From contig SFFY01000024.1 of the NCBI GenBank assembly GCA_004556745.1, forward strand, positions 1 through 49,681: a DNA stretch of 49,681 bases, read 5' to 3'. Of this stretch, positions 40,064 through 49,681 are shown one piece after another. The position numbers were made by a program, and so were the translations under genes. Position 1 is the first letter of the stretch, and every line of letters begins with the position of its first letter. The notes under the pieces were generated by a model that was not told the origin of the DNA, searched no databases, and saw nothing but the letters and a program-made list of their open reading frames with translations. This stretch comes from Bacteroidales bacterium (GTDB taxonomy: Bacteria > Bacteroidota > Bacteroidia > Bacteroidales > Bacteroidaceae).

Positions 40064-43000
40064 TGTTTGATAAGTTTGAATGAATGGCTTTCGCCGTTAT
40101 ACGTAATCGTTGCGATATAAACGCCCTCGGCCAGTGCGGCGGCCCCCATCCAGCGGTAGTTTGTGAGCGGAGCATCGGCCGTGGCCTGATAGCGGTGCAC
40201 GAGCGTGCCGCCGAGGCTATAGACGGCGAAGGTTACCTCCGTGCCCGCGGGTGCGGCTGCCGAGAAGTCGATGAACTTGTCGAAGGGGTTAGGTCCTGCC
40301 TTGCAGCCCGCTGCGGAGGCGAAGTTGATTTGCGTGGGCGCTAAGTACGTGCCGCTTACGGCGTTGACCGTATAGCCCACGGGGCTGGCGGTCTGTGCCA
40401 CGGTGGTCTCGCCGCGCAGCAGTTCCATGCGCAGGGCTTCGGCCATGTCGCCGCCGATGCTGAGGTAGAAGCGTCCGTCGGGAGCGGCAGTTGCAATGCC
40501 GCGCAGTTCGTTGCCCGCGTAAGCGGCGAGGCGGTCGCCCGGTTCAAGATCGATGCCCGTCACCTGTGCCACCATTGTCATGCTGCTTGCATAGGGGTTG
40601 CGGAACGTTTCGGCAACCTCCGTGCCGCGCATCTGCTGCGGCGAGGCGAGGGCATACGAACCGTTGGTTTGCAGCACGGGATAGGTGAATGAGGCAGGCG
40701 TGGCTGCGGTGCGCTTCATCATGTAGCCCTCGCCGGCTTTGAGGTAGGAGAGGTTGCCGCGCCAGAGGCGGTGGCCTGCGCCATCGTCGGAGAAGATGGC
40801 AAACTCGTTTTGCGACTTAATAATGTCGCCGTCGGCGGCTTCGTCGTAGTAGTCGGCGAGTGCCTCGCTAATCGGCAGGTTGACAATGGGCGTGAAGCCG
40901 ATGCCGTTCCAACCGGGCAGCAGGTTGATGGTACATTCGTCGGTCTGTTGCAGCAAGAGGCCCGAGATGCGCATAGTTTGCGGCGTTCTCACCTTTATTT
41001 TGAAGAGGTGCTTGTTGTCCACGGGGATCTTTAGATCTTCTTCTTCTTTGTATGTAACTCTATCACCCTTTATGCAAGTGACAGCCTTGCCTATATTGAA
41101 ATCCAATACGGTGTTTCTGTTCTCGGGCAGGAGGAGTTTAATAACGTCGCCTAAGGTGTAGCTCTTGGTCTTGGATGGGCTCTTCACGGCGAAGGATACC
41201 CAGTTGCAGCCCGCGTGCAGCTGTATGCTCTGCTGCAAGATGTCGCCGCCCTCGATGATAAGGGGATTTTGCAGTGTGCCGTGGAGGGCGTTGGCGGCAA
41301 ACTTAAACACCGTGCCGGGCTTGCCGTCCTCGGTGAGCATGGCCTGATAGATAGCACCCGTGCCCGAGTCCCAAATGTAGAAGGTAAGGTTTTCTGCCGT
41401 TCCTGACGTGCCGTAGACGGTGAGGAACACGTGGCTGTCGCCCGTCACGTTGTCCACTGAGTTGTGGGCCACGCCGATACATTCCTTTCCGCAGAACACG
41501 CCCACCATATCGTCGGGGTCGGTAGAGATTTTGCCGTTGATGCGGATTTGCCCGCAAATGTTCATGGAATTTTCGCTTTTGTCCATATTAACCGACCAGT
41601 CGGGACGGATGGGGTTCACCTTGATGGTGAGGGCGAGCGGCTCAGCCACGCCGTTGTCGTTCACGAGATAGATCACCTCGTCGTAGGTGCCGGGGTTGAT
41701 GCTCTGGTTGATGGAGAACGAGATGTCTTGCGAGCCGAGCGCGGTCACGTTGCCCTCAATCGGGGTCACGGTGAGCCAGTCGGGCATACCCTCGATGGTG
41801 TAGTGACGGCGCTTGCCGCCCTTGTTGTGGATAGTGGTGGTGAACTGCATGTATTCCTTCCATTCGTAGTCGAACTCCTGCTTGATTTGGTTGTTCTCCC
41901 ATTTCAGGTCGTTGCGGTTCACGTAAACCCACATCATCACGGGACTGGCCATTTCGTTGCCGTTGAGGTCGGTCACGTCCTTCACGGTCACGTAGACCGT
42001 GGTGCCTTCGATTTCCTTGTCGGGCACGTCGAGGTTCACGATGAGCTGGTCGTTCTTGGCGGCGTAGCTGAACTTCACGTTCTCTTTCAGACCGAGGTCG
42101 CGCATCGGCGCGAAGTCCTTCTTGTCGGCCAGCATGGAGACATCGCCGATGATAAGCGTGTCCACGCGGCTGGTGTAGTTGCCGAAGTCGTCCTTGTAGC
42201 GCTTGGCACTGAGCGGCGTGAAGTTGAGTTTATAGGTGTTGTCCATCTGCTTCTCGCTGCGGCTGAACGGCAGCCATGCCACGAGTGCCATTTCGTCGCC
42301 GTTGGGGTTCACGTTGTAGATGTCATTGATCACCGTAGGCGGCAGGGCGGCAGACCACAGCATCACGTCGTCGATGTTGCCTTCGAAGCGGTCGGTCACG
42401 TTGTCGGTGAAGCCGCCCTCTTCTGCCTCGACGAGGGTGTGGCAGGCACCGATGTAGGTGCGCGGCGAGCTGAAGCCTCCGAGCGAGTCGACCGCGAAGG
42501 TGGTCATCAGGGCGTTGTCCACAAAGATATTCACAAGGTTGCGCGGACGGTTCACGGTGAGGGCGTAGTGGTGCCACTGCCCGTCGCTGTAATCGCGGTC
42601 GATGCGTGCCTCTCGCTTGCCGGAACGGTAAACGGGACGACCGTTTTCGAGACCGATGTAGAACTTATTCTCCGCGTTTGTATCGGTGCTGTCCGCGCGA
42701 CCGTTGCAGAGAAGTGCCATCGTGTCGCGGCGTGCTGTCTTGAACCAGAAGGAGAGCGTGTAGTCCTGCGTTGCGGTGCGGCTGAAATACCGCTCGTCGA
42801 GGTGGATGCCGTCGGCGGTGCCGTCGAGTTTCGCGCTCATGCCCTTAGGCAGCGTCCACGAGGCGGCGTTGAGCAGGGCCGTTGCGCCCTGACCCTTGTC
42901 GTGGAGCGTGGTGCCCGTGCCTTCGTTCATCGGATAGCAGTCCACCAGTCCGGCTTCGTAGCCGCTGAGGCGCTTGAAGCTCATCTGATTCAGCTCTGCC

Positions 43001-46000
43001 GGTCCGAGCACCTTGTTCCACAGGCGTGCTTCGAGCATATTGCCCACATAGGCATCGCCCATTTCCTTGCCCGTCGGGTCGGCCGCGCCGAAGCACAGGC
43101 GACCCGTCTGCTTGTAGTCGGGAATGGTGTCGAGGTTGGCGGCAAGCTGCTTGTTGCCTTGGTAGAGCTTGAGGCGGTGCGTGCCGGCATCGTAGGTGGC
43201 GGCCAGCTGCGTGAAGCCCTTGAAGAGCAGTTGCTCATTGGAGGTGACGATCGCGGTGTCTTTGCCCAAAACCATGGCTTGCAGGCGGTTGTCGCCGGTG
43301 AGGCGCAGTGCGAAGTGCCCGTCATCGCCCGTGTGGCTGAAGAGCGTCATGTCGCGGTGCGTAGCCTCGGGATAGGCCAGCAGCTCGATGGTGAAGTCCT
43401 TGTTGGAGAGGTTGCGCTTCACGTTGGTAGCGGCGTAGGTGCTGCCGTCGAAGTGGAGTGAGGTGCTCTGCGTGATTTCGCTGCTGTTGAGATAGCCCGT
43501 CACGTCGAAGTTGTTCACCTTGCTCAGATAGTTGCCGGCGATGTCTTCGCTGAATATAATCTTGATGTCGTCGGTTGCCGTAAGCACGCCGTTGGCGGGC
43601 TGCGTGTTACCGAAGGGTGCGGGGCGGCGCGTATCCTTCACACCCGAGAGGACAGGCGTGGACGAGGTGACGAAGCCCGTGCCGTAGCGGCAGTAGGTCA
43701 CGGCGCGGAGGTCGTAGAGCTGCTCCGTGGGGTCGGTCTCGCCGAAGAAGCGCGCGCTGATGTAGCCGTTCGTGCCGAGCATCTCCTTCGTGCCGCCGGC
43801 AGCGGCGTAGAGCGTGGAGTCGGCGTAGTAGCTGCAAATGTTCACCCAGTCCTTCTCGGGCTTGTTGGTGAGTTTGTATTGCAGTTCGATGTGGTCGAAA
43901 CCGCGCTGGTTGACGTTATACTTGTCAATGCGCACGGGCAGGTAATAGCGTCCGTCTTCCTGCGGCGACTCGGTGTTCATCACCCACTTGTTTTCCGGCG
44001 TAGTGATATTGATTTCGCCCGCCGAAGGCACAAAGTGTGCGGAGATTGTGGCCTTGCTGTTCACCGTGGGATCGCAGCCCGATATTACTTGCAGTGTGAG
44101 GTCGTCGTAGTCAAAGTCCTGCCCTGCCCAAACTTCAAGCGTGCGGTAGGAAGCCTGTCCGGCAGGTATCACCATGGGATAGCCATCAGTAATAGCTTCG
44201 CCGTCAATCAGCACTTTTGCGCCCTTGGGGTTGTTGGAGAGATAGAGGTTGAAGCCCACTTGGTTCGGGTCGGGCACTTCCGCCTCGTTGGTGAAGCGCA
44301 GGTTGAAGATGGCAGGTTTGTCGATTGGCACATTGCTCACGCTGCGTTGCTCCACGTGGATTACGGGTTTCTCGATTTGCTTGGTGCGCTCGTTGATGAC
44401 TCTCGTACTATTGTAATAGACGGGTTTGTACTCATCTTCATACGGGCAGCAGGTAGCGCCGCCGAGCGTGCGGAAGACGATGCCGGAGTAATATTTGGTC
44501 TTTTCATCGATAAAGCCCATGCCGAGGTTGTTGCTGCAATCGCCTTTTACAGAATTCACAAGTTCGTAAAACTTAGAACCGTCGATTGCCCAACCATTCT
44601 TCACAAAACTTTGAAGAGTGTCTTTCTCAACAGGCACGCGTAGCACATCAACGGAAAGATTGGCACGCCTGTGCGCACTCAAGGTGTAGCTAATGCTGCG
44701 TTGGCGAGATTCGCTATAACCGCCATTGGCGGGATCTCCAAAACTTAACGAAACTACAGGGTAGAATTTAATCTTAATTTCACTTCCTAAGAATTTCAAC
44801 TCTACGAATTTTTCTTTCCCAGTATCAGGGTCTTTTGCAATCATCCCTTCTGTATGGGGCTTAAAAAACCTAGAAAAACTCTCTTGATAAGAAGTCGGCA
44901 AAATGATATACCTTGAATAACTTATGTCTGCCTGATAAGTTTCGGAATTGCTAATCGGGGCTTCGCCACTGAATGAATATGTATTTATACGCTCTGTGGC
45001 TTCTATTTTCTCTTTTTCGTTTTGAGCCAAGAAACCCAACCATGTTTCAATATAGGTGTTGTATTTATAAACCATATCTTCAAACAGGGGCGATTCACTA
45101 CTTGCCCGGGTTGGAGCAATGATCTTATAGCTCATTGTGTCGCAATCGGTATTGAACGCCACACGTTCTAACAAGCCGTTTTCATATTTTACGTTGAACG
45201 TGCCAAAATCCCGGTCATCTGCAGGTACCGTGCTCCAATAGACTGGCTTCCCAGTAGCATCAGCCTGTTTCTTGGCTTCTTCTTCTGTGCCAGTGAAGAG
45301 CAAGGCATTGCGCGCTTTCAGCAAATTAGGTAGGAGGGTCTTTTCAATGTACCAACCGGTATATACAAAGTCCGATGCAAAGATTGTGCTTATGTCCCAG
45401 CTTTCATCGCTCACTAAATAGTAGTTCTCGTTATCTTTCGTGGTCTTCTGGATTACCTTAAGCAGTTTGCCCTTTTCGCTGCCTAAAAGTTGCTGATACA
45501 TCTTTTCGTTGATGACACGCACCGTATTTACCGTGCTTAACTGCACATTCTGAGTCGCGCCGATATATACATCTGCATCTTTGCCAACCATACTACTGGC
45601 ACTGCTGGTGGAAATGTCAGTAGAGGTGGTCACTTTATACGATGACGTGTTATCCTGGTGATAACCAAATGTAAACGTAAAGTTTTCCGTATCTGTCGTA
45701 TGTTTCGAATAATTATTACCCACCTCGACACCGCCTGCAACAGTGCCGCTATACATATCCAAACCTTCTCCGAGACTAAAGTCTAAATGAAATCCGACTT
45801 TTACATCATAGGTCTGTTTTGTGCTGTATGTATAGGTAGCCCCTTGCTTAAGAGTGGATTTACTGCCAGAGCCGGGAGGGTCGCGCAGAATGTCGAAGAG
45901 GCAGATAGGACCGCCCGTCGTGATGACTTTTGCCCCACTTTCCTTAGGACGTGCGCCCAGTACGAAAGCGTTGAGCACGTCCGACTCGACCACGCGGTTG

Positions 46001-49000
46001 TCTATCGTGGTGGAGGCGGTGTAGCTGCGCAATGCGTCGGTGCCCGTCTGCGTGAAGGTGACGTTGCTTACGTTGACCTGCACCTTACGCTTGCCGAGAC
46101 TGTCGAGCTGGTAAACCTCGTCCTTGTTTTCGGAGACAAAGCCGTTGTGCACTTTTACGGTTGCCCCTGCCAGCGGGCTGCGCGAGAGGGTGCCGTATAC
46201 ATCATTATTATAATAGTAGTCCTCGTGCGCCGAGAGTTCAAAGGCGTAGAAGTTGCCGACCTTGAACACCGGGTAACCGAAGGTGTAGGTCTTTGCCGAA
46301 CTGTCGTAGAGCGGCACGTCTGCCACATCGCCTGCCAAGTTCTTGGCTGTGTAGTTGCGTGCGCCGAAATAGTCGCCGTTGTCGGTATTGATTTGCTTGA
46401 AGCTGATTTTAGCTTCGCTGCGATAGATGCGGTCGTAGAGGGCGTTGTAGCTGACGGTGTCGGTCAGGGTGTCTTTATCTGCCACGTAGGTTGCCGTGGA
46501 GTCTACCAGTGTAAGGGCGTTGGTGAGGTCGAGGGTCTCGCCCACCTTGCCCTCTTGGAAGAGCGTGGTGTAGCCTTCGGCGGAAGCTTCCACCACCTTG
46601 TATTGCACGGGATAGAGTTCGGCGATGTATTCGCCCGTCTGCTCGTTGGGGCGAATGATGATGCGGTGGCGCTCATAGTCTACGGTGTTGCTGTAAGCCG
46701 CGTTGAGGTGGGTGAACTCCTTGTGGCGCGTGCGCACCTCGTCGTCCAGTTGGTCTTTCACAATCCAAGAGGTGTTGTCGCCTTCGAGCTGGAGCACGAG
46801 GCGTAGGCTGTCGCCGAGGTTGTTGGTCGAGAGGGAGCGGCCGAGGGGTTTGCCGCCTTCGGTCATGCCGCCAACCATACGACCCATGAGTTTTACCTTG
46901 GTCTCGTCCCAGAAGCGCACCTCATAGACGGGACGCTCGAAGTTGTAGTATTTGTCGCCCTCCTCGTCGAGCAGGTAACCGTCGTTCATAAAGGTGTGAC
47001 CGTCCTTAACGACCTGTACGGTGTTTACGCCCCGCGGCACGTAAAACTCAAACTCGCCCTGTTCGTTGGTGGTAACGGCCTTGCCGTTGTGCTGCAATTC
47101 GCTTCCGTTGATGAGGAAGCTGGCTTGGCGCACGGGAATGCTCGAACCTTCATAGAGCACCGTACCGCTCAACATATAATAAGAGGTGAGGTCAAAGTTG
47201 TAGTTGTGCTTCTCGAAGTTCTTACCGTCGAAAGAAACGCTAAGTCCACCTTCAGGCGAGAACTTCTGCCCCGTGGCCGACTGTGGCGTGAGGGTGTATG
47301 TGGTTTCGCCTTGGACGGGCAGGCCGTTGATGCGGTAGTAACCCGTCTCGTTGGTGAGGACTTTGTACCAAAGTTTGTCCTTCCCTAATCCGTTTTCTGA
47401 TGCCACACCACCTTGCAACTCTACCTCTTCGCAGTTATAATAAGTTTTACCGTCTATTACTTGCGTGCCCATATCGGTACGCCTGCGATATACGATACCG
47501 TCCATATGCTGCACATCATATTCGTCGTGCTTGGTATAGTCGGCTATGCACTTGCTCAAGGGATTGCTGGCACTGAAATCGTGTTCGTCGAAACGCCAGT
47601 AAAGCATCAACCCATTCTCTGATCCGCCAAGGATGCGCGAATAGTTCTGCTTGATTTCCGAAGGCGAAAGTGCCCTGTTCCACAGGCGTACATCATCATA
47701 CACGCACCTGCCGTGCATCAGATAATTATCTAATGCAATGAGTTGTCGATTGTTGAGGAATGTTGCTTCGCCACCAAGCTCCAGATAGGCCGGCTGACCA
47801 GTGCCAGCGGGCTTCACCGTGCTCTTCATCAATGCATTGATCTCACCATTTAGATAAATCTTAATACTATCGGTACCTGCATCGTATGTTGCCGTAAGAT
47901 GATAGAAAGTTTTGGAAAATATATCTTCTCGCGCAGATGCCAAAACAGATTCCCCTTCGCTGCCGCGCACTTTGAAAGATTTACTATATCTAAAGGTGTT
48001 GTACCATTCATGAGGTTGAAGTTGCAACTTATAATCTCCGAAGCGAAAGAGTGTTATCTCGTTTCTAATATCTTGCGGCTTCACCCACATTTGAACCGTG
48101 AAACTCTGGGGTTGGGGCGTTGTGCTTTCGCTGGCTACATAGTAGGATGTTGCATAAGGCCCGGTACCGTCAAAGATGGCAACTTTATTATCACCAACCA
48201 GAGACTCTCCATTCACGATGACTTCCACATTTGGCACGCCGTTGCCGTCGGGGAAGCGGACATAACCATCCACGGTGCCCCATGTGCTAGTGTAGCCTAA
48301 TGCTGATTCGCTGACGTTTTCCTTGGGCAAGCCGGCACATTGATAGTGTGCCTTGACGCGGTACTCGTAAGTCACGTAGGGGGAAACGCGCGTATCGGTA
48401 TAGAACTGCACGGACAGATTTGTGGCAATGGTTTGCCACGGCTCCGAACCGTCGTCGGTATAAGTGCGGCGTTCTATGGAATAGTTGTCCACATCGCCGC
48501 CGTCGGTTTCCCATTTCAGGTTGATTTTGTCTGAATAATAACCGCGCGTGACATTGAATTTAGTCAGTTTGCCTGCCGTGTCGAAATATAGATAATCGTT
48601 GACCGTGCCATATCGGTAATTCACTTTCACGACGCTGTCGGCGGGCATGTCGAGTTTGTAGCCGGGAATTGGCACAAGACGCAGGTTGAAGTGGTCGTAT
48701 TTCAGGCACGGCTGCAGCACATTTACGGGGAAAGTGGCAGAAGGAGTGCCCATTTTAAGCAATTGCTCGTTGCTGATGTCAATCCTAAAGAATTGCTGCA
48801 TTTGGTTGCCGCCCTGTTCGTAAACGCCATCGTATTCCAGCACCCATTTAGTCACATCGGGCTTCCAAATATAGTCGATGTCGCCCGCGGGAGCGGCGGG
48901 AGGAGCGGTAAGGGACAGCAACGCCCTGCGGCTGGTTTCCCAATCGGAGGCCTTTTCAAGCAACGGCGCGGAGGCCGCCCCGACTGTTCCATAGCAATAC

Positions 49001-49681
49001 CGCACGGCGACGGAGTCGGTTTTCCAGCAGCGGTCGTCCCATATCTGAGAAGTGGAGCGTGTAATGCGGTAATACACCTTCGTGCCTGCGCCCTGATAGT
49101 TTTGGAGCAGCACCTCTGAGGAGTCTTTGAGCGTATAGTCCGCCTTGCCTTCTTCTATCATAATCAGGCCGACTGGAGACGTTTCCTTGAAATTAGGGGT
49201 AAAGGAGCGCTCCACTTCTATCATGTCGTATGACTCTAACAAGTCCCTTTTGTTACTGCCGTCTAAATGAACAGACAGGTTTACAGAGCCCTTGCCATCC
49301 TTTGCCATCGCCGGGTGTGCATTGAAACTTATCTGCCGGTACGCAGGGATATAGGGTAAAGGCAGGGTTTCGGTAGTCCTTGTCTGATTGCCGTCGGCCA
49401 CATATTTGCCTGAAAGCTTGAAGTTATAATATTCCTTGCTCGCATCAAGATAAATCTCGCCAATGCGATCCTTTGAAGCAATGCCCGGTATTGTTTTCTC
49501 CACCCTATTCCCACCGAGGCTATCGGCGTCGTATGAATAGGTCAAATCGCCGGTGAGCTCCTTTGTAGTATAAAAGCGTACAACCGATTGGTTCGGCTTC
49601 GTGGGGTCGGTAGAAATTGTAGGATCCAATAAAGAAATCACTTCACTGGCCTCTGCAATGCTTATGCTGGAAAAAGAAATC
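40060..49681 (-). CDS. Giant T9SS-secreted multidomain LamG protein (5' end outside window)
   Basis: At least 3,206 residues; the frame is open to the window edge, so the true start and signal peptide lie outside. (A GTG at 49641 is not the real start.) Domain order by position: fibronectin-III-like (48335-48560), carboxypeptidase-regulatory-like (48205-48285), LamG 1 (47570-48190), second regulatory-like domain (47010-47190), ILRDPPGSGS block (near 45870-45900) followed by a long amphipathic beta region (44600-45860), Ig-like domain (43530-43640), LamG 2 (42960-43470), LamG 3 (42250-42845), BACON/Ig-like domain (41610-41900), CGKECIGV module (near 41440-41560), and a T9SS type A sorting domain (40060-40300: KAGPNPFDKFIDF, GVYIATITYN, SFKLIKQ). 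It is predicted to pass the outer membrane by T9SS and stay on the surface or be released. Ligands are unknown; LamG and BACON domains suggest glycan or host matrix binding. Confidence 0.88.
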   Translation of the reverse strand, partial: ISFSSISIAEASEVISLLDPTISTDPTKPNQSVVRFYTTKELTGDLTYSYDADSLGGNRVEKTIPGIASKDRIGEIYLDASKEYYNFKLSGKYVADGNQTRTTETLPLPYIPAYRQISFNAHPAMAKDGKGSVNLSVHLDGSNKRDLLESYDMIEVERSFTPNFKETSPVGLIMIEEGKADYTLKDSSEVLLQNYQGAGTKVYYRITRSTSQIWDDRCWKTDSVAVRYCYGTVGAASAPLLEKASDWETSRRALLSLTAPPAAPAGDIDYIWKPDVTKWVLEYDGVYEQGGNQMQQFFRIDISNEQLLKMGTPSATFPVNVLQPCLKYDHFNLRLVPIPGYKLDMPADSVVKVNYRYGTVNDYLYFDTAGKLTKFNVTRGYYSDKINLKWETDGGDVDNYSIERRTYTDDGSEPWQTIATNLSVQFYTDTRVSPYVTYEYRVKAHYQCAGLPKENVSESALGYTSTWGTVDGYVRFPDGNGVPNVEVIVNGESLVGDNKVAIFDGTGPYATSYYVASESTTPQPQSFTVQMWVKPQDIRNEITLFRFGDYKLQLQPHEWYNTFRYSKSFKVRGSEGESVLASAREDIFSKTFYHLTATYDAGTDSIKIYLNGEINALMKSTVKPAGTGQPAYLELGGEATFLNNRQLIALDNYLMHGRCVYDDVRLWNRALSPSEIKQNYSRILGGSENGLMLYWRFDEHDFSASNPLSKCIADYTKHDEYDVQHMDGIVYRRRTDMGTQVIDGKTYYNCEEVELQGGVASENGLGKDKLWYKVLTNETGYYRINGLPVQGETTYTLTPQSATGQKFSPEGGLSVSFDGKNFEKHNYNFDLTSYYMLSGTVLYEGSSIPVRQASFLINGSELQHNGKAVTTNEQGEFEFYVPRGVNTVQVVKDGHTFMNDGYLLDEEGDKYYNFERPVYEVRFWDETKVKLMGRMVGGMTEGGKPLGRSLSTNNLGDSLRLVLQLEGDNTSWIVKDQLDDEVRTRHKEFTHLNAAYSNTVDYERHRIIIRPNEQTGEYIAELYPVQYKVVEASAEGYTTLFQEGKVGETLDLTNALTLVDSTATYVADKDTLTDTVSYNALYDRIYRSEAKISFKQINTDNGDYFGARNYTAKNLAGDVADVPLYDSSAKTYTFGYPVFKVGNFYAFELSAHEDYYYNNDVYGTLSRSPLAGATVKVHNGFVSENKDEVYQLDSLGKRKVQVNVSNVTFTQTGTDALRSYTASTTIDNRVVESDVLNAFVLGARPKESGAKVITTGGPICLFDILRDPPGSGSKSTLKQGATYTYSTKQTYDVKVGFHLDFSLGEGLDMYSGTVAGGVEVGNNYSKHTTDTENFTFTFGYHQDNTSSYKVTTSTDISTSSASSMVGKDADVYIGATQNVQLSTVNTVRVINEKMYQQLLGSEKGKLLKVIQKTTKDNENYYLVSDESWDISTIFASDFVYTGWYIEKTLLPNLLKARNALLFTGTEEEAKKQADATGKPVYWSTVPADDRDFGTFNVKYENGLLERVAFNTDCDTMSYKIIAPTRASSESPLFEDMVYKYNTYIETWLGFLAQNEKEKIEATERINTYSFSGEAPISNSETYQADISYSRYIILPTSYQESFSRFFKPHTEGMIAKDPDTGKEKFVELKFLGSEIKIKFYPVVSLSFGDPANGGYSESRQRSISYTLSAHRRANLSVDVLRVPVEKDTLQSFVKNGWAIDGSKFYELVNSVKGDCSNNLGMGFIDEKTKYYSGIVFRTLGGATCCPYEDEYKPVYYNSTRVINERTKQIEKPVIHVEQRSVSNVPIDKPAIFNLRFTNEAEVPDPNQVGFNLYLSNNPKGAKVLIDGEAITDGYPMVIPAGQASYRTLEVWAGQDFDYDDLTLQVISGCDPTVNSKATISAHFVPSAGEINITTPENKWVMNTESPQEDGRYYLPVRIDKYNVNQRGFDHIELQYKLTNKPEKDWVNICSYYADSTLYAAAGGTKEMLGTNGYISARFFGETDPTEQLYDLRAVTYCRYGTGFVTSSTPVLSGVKDTRRPAPFGNTQPANGVLTATDDIKIIFSEDIAGNYLSKVNNFDVTGYLNSSEITQSTSLHFDGSTYAATNVKRNLSNKDFTIELLAYPEATHRDMTLFSHTGDDGHFALRLTGDNRLQAMVLGKDTAIVTSNEQLLFKGFTQLAATYDAGTHRLKLYQGNKQLAANLDTIPDYKQTGRLCFGAADPTGKEMGDAYVGNMLEARLWNKVLGPAELNQMSFKRLSGYEAGLVDCYPMNEGTGTTLHDKGQGATALLNAASWTLPKGMSAKLDGTADGIHLDERYFSRTATQDYTLSFWFKTARRDTMALLCNGRADSTDTNAENKFYIGLENGRPVYRSGKREARIDRDYSDGQWHHYALTVNRPRNLVNIFVDNALMTTFAVDSLGGFSSPRTYIGACHTLVEAEEGGFTDNVTDRFEGNIDDVMLWSAALPPTVINDIYNVNPNGDEMALVAWLPFSRSEKQMDNTYKLNFTPLSAKRYKDDFGNYTSRVDTLIIGDVSMLADKKDFAPMRDLGLKENVKFSYAAKNDQLIVNLDVPDKEIEGTTVYVTVKDVTDLNGNEMASPVMMWVYVNRNDLKWENNQIKQEFDYEWKEYMQFTTTIHNKGGKRRHYTIEGMPDWLTVTPIEGNVTALGSQDISFSINQSINPGTYDEVIYLVNDNGVAEPLALTIKVNPIRPDWSVNMDKSENSMNICGQIRINGKISTDPDDMVGVFCGKECIGVAHNSVDNVTGDSHVFLTVYGTSGTAENLTFYIWDSGTGAIYQAMLTEDGKPGTVFKFAANALHGTLQNPLIIEGGDILQQSIQLHAGCNWVSFAVKSPSKTKSYTLGDVIKLLLPENRNTVLDFNIGKAVTCIKGDRVTYKEEEDLKIPVDNKHLFKIKVRTPQTMRISGLLLQQTDECTINLLPGWNGIGFTPIVNLPISEALADYYDEAADGDIIKSQNEFAIFSDDGAGHRLWRGNLSYLKAGEGYMMKRTAATPASFTYPVLQTNGSYALASPQQMRGTEVAETFRNPYASSMTMVAQVTGIDLEPGDRLAAYAGNELRGIATAAPDGRFYLSIGGDMAEALRMELLRGETTVAQTASPVGYTVNAVSGTYLAPTQINFASAAGCKAGPNPFDKFIDFSAAAPAGTEVTFAVYSLGGTLVHRYQATADAPLTNYRWMGAAALAEGVYIATITYNGESHSFKLIKQ

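Noticed and set aside
41464..43461. Open frame of about 665 codons opposite the giant protein
   Set aside because: Antisense shadow; the minus strand has LamG, BACON-like and T9SS domains.

Overview
The window reads as a chromosomal segment of a GC-moderate member of the Bacteroidales, most likely Prevotellaceae or a close relative. Evidence: a DUF6089–uppS–bamA–ompH–ompH envelope cluster in the order known from this group, DUF6242 and LruC (DUF4842) lipoproteins, promoters of the Bacteroides type (TTTG, about 20 bp, TAnnTTTG), very acidic 'C-x-DDDD' lipoprotein N-termini, and a giant surface protein ending in a type IX secretion (T9SS, type A) sorting domain. The genus assignment is inference.

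Region 1 (1-943): a decayed cytochrome c assembly gene. The N-terminal ResB-like part of a fused ccsBA gene is joined to its last CcsA codons after a large internal deletion, with a further single-base frameshift; a bidirectional terminator follows.

Region 2 (997-21766, all minus strand, so transcribed right to left): an exopolysaccharide or O-polysaccharide operon of 16 genes. In transcription order: initiating polyprenyl-phosphate sugar-phosphate transferase, Wza-like export lipoprotein, Wzc-like chain-length tyrosine kinase, an OmpA-like outer membrane protein and an LruC-domain lipoprotein, Wzx flippase, GT2, GT4, GT2, Wzy-like polymerase, GT2, a nucleotidyltransferase/P-loop kinase fusion, GT4, an APH-fold phosphotransferase, and two more GT4 enzymes. 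Together these build a lipid-linked repeat unit, flip it, polymerise it and export it. The leader upstream of the first gene (21767-22142) holds a terminator-like hairpin behind a promoter-like sequence, which suggests attenuation.

Region 3 (22818-26037): aspartate-semialdehyde dehydrogenase (minus), then a CPA2-type cation:proton antiporter with a C-terminal USP-like cytoplasmic part (plus).

Region 4 (26233-33250, plus): an envelope biogenesis run with DUF6242 lipoprotein, DUF6089 outer membrane protein, UppS, BamA and two Skp/OmpH chaperones, ending in a strong terminator. UppS makes the polyprenyl carrier that the region 2 operon consumes; BamA and the Skp proteins assemble outer membrane proteins.

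Region 5 (33277-40063): a palindromic MITE-like element, a YgjP-type metallopeptidase, a Spy/CpxP-like small periplasmic protein, a 1.2-kb repeat-rich intergenic region, and three lipoproteins (one unknown, one 5'-nucleotidase family, one sharing a module with the giant protein).

Region 6 (40060 to the window edge, minus): a T9SS-secreted multidomain protein of more than 3,200 residues with three LamG-like domains, cut off at its 5' end by the window.

At least five families of short non-coding repeats are dispersed through the gaps: 'TACTCG' arms, GTAGGGGCG palindromes, CGTGCAAGCGAGCGCA hairpins, CCTATACGCA elements and GTTACAAAGTTTGTAAC palindromes. I saw no tRNA, rRNA, CRISPR array, prophage or transposase gene.
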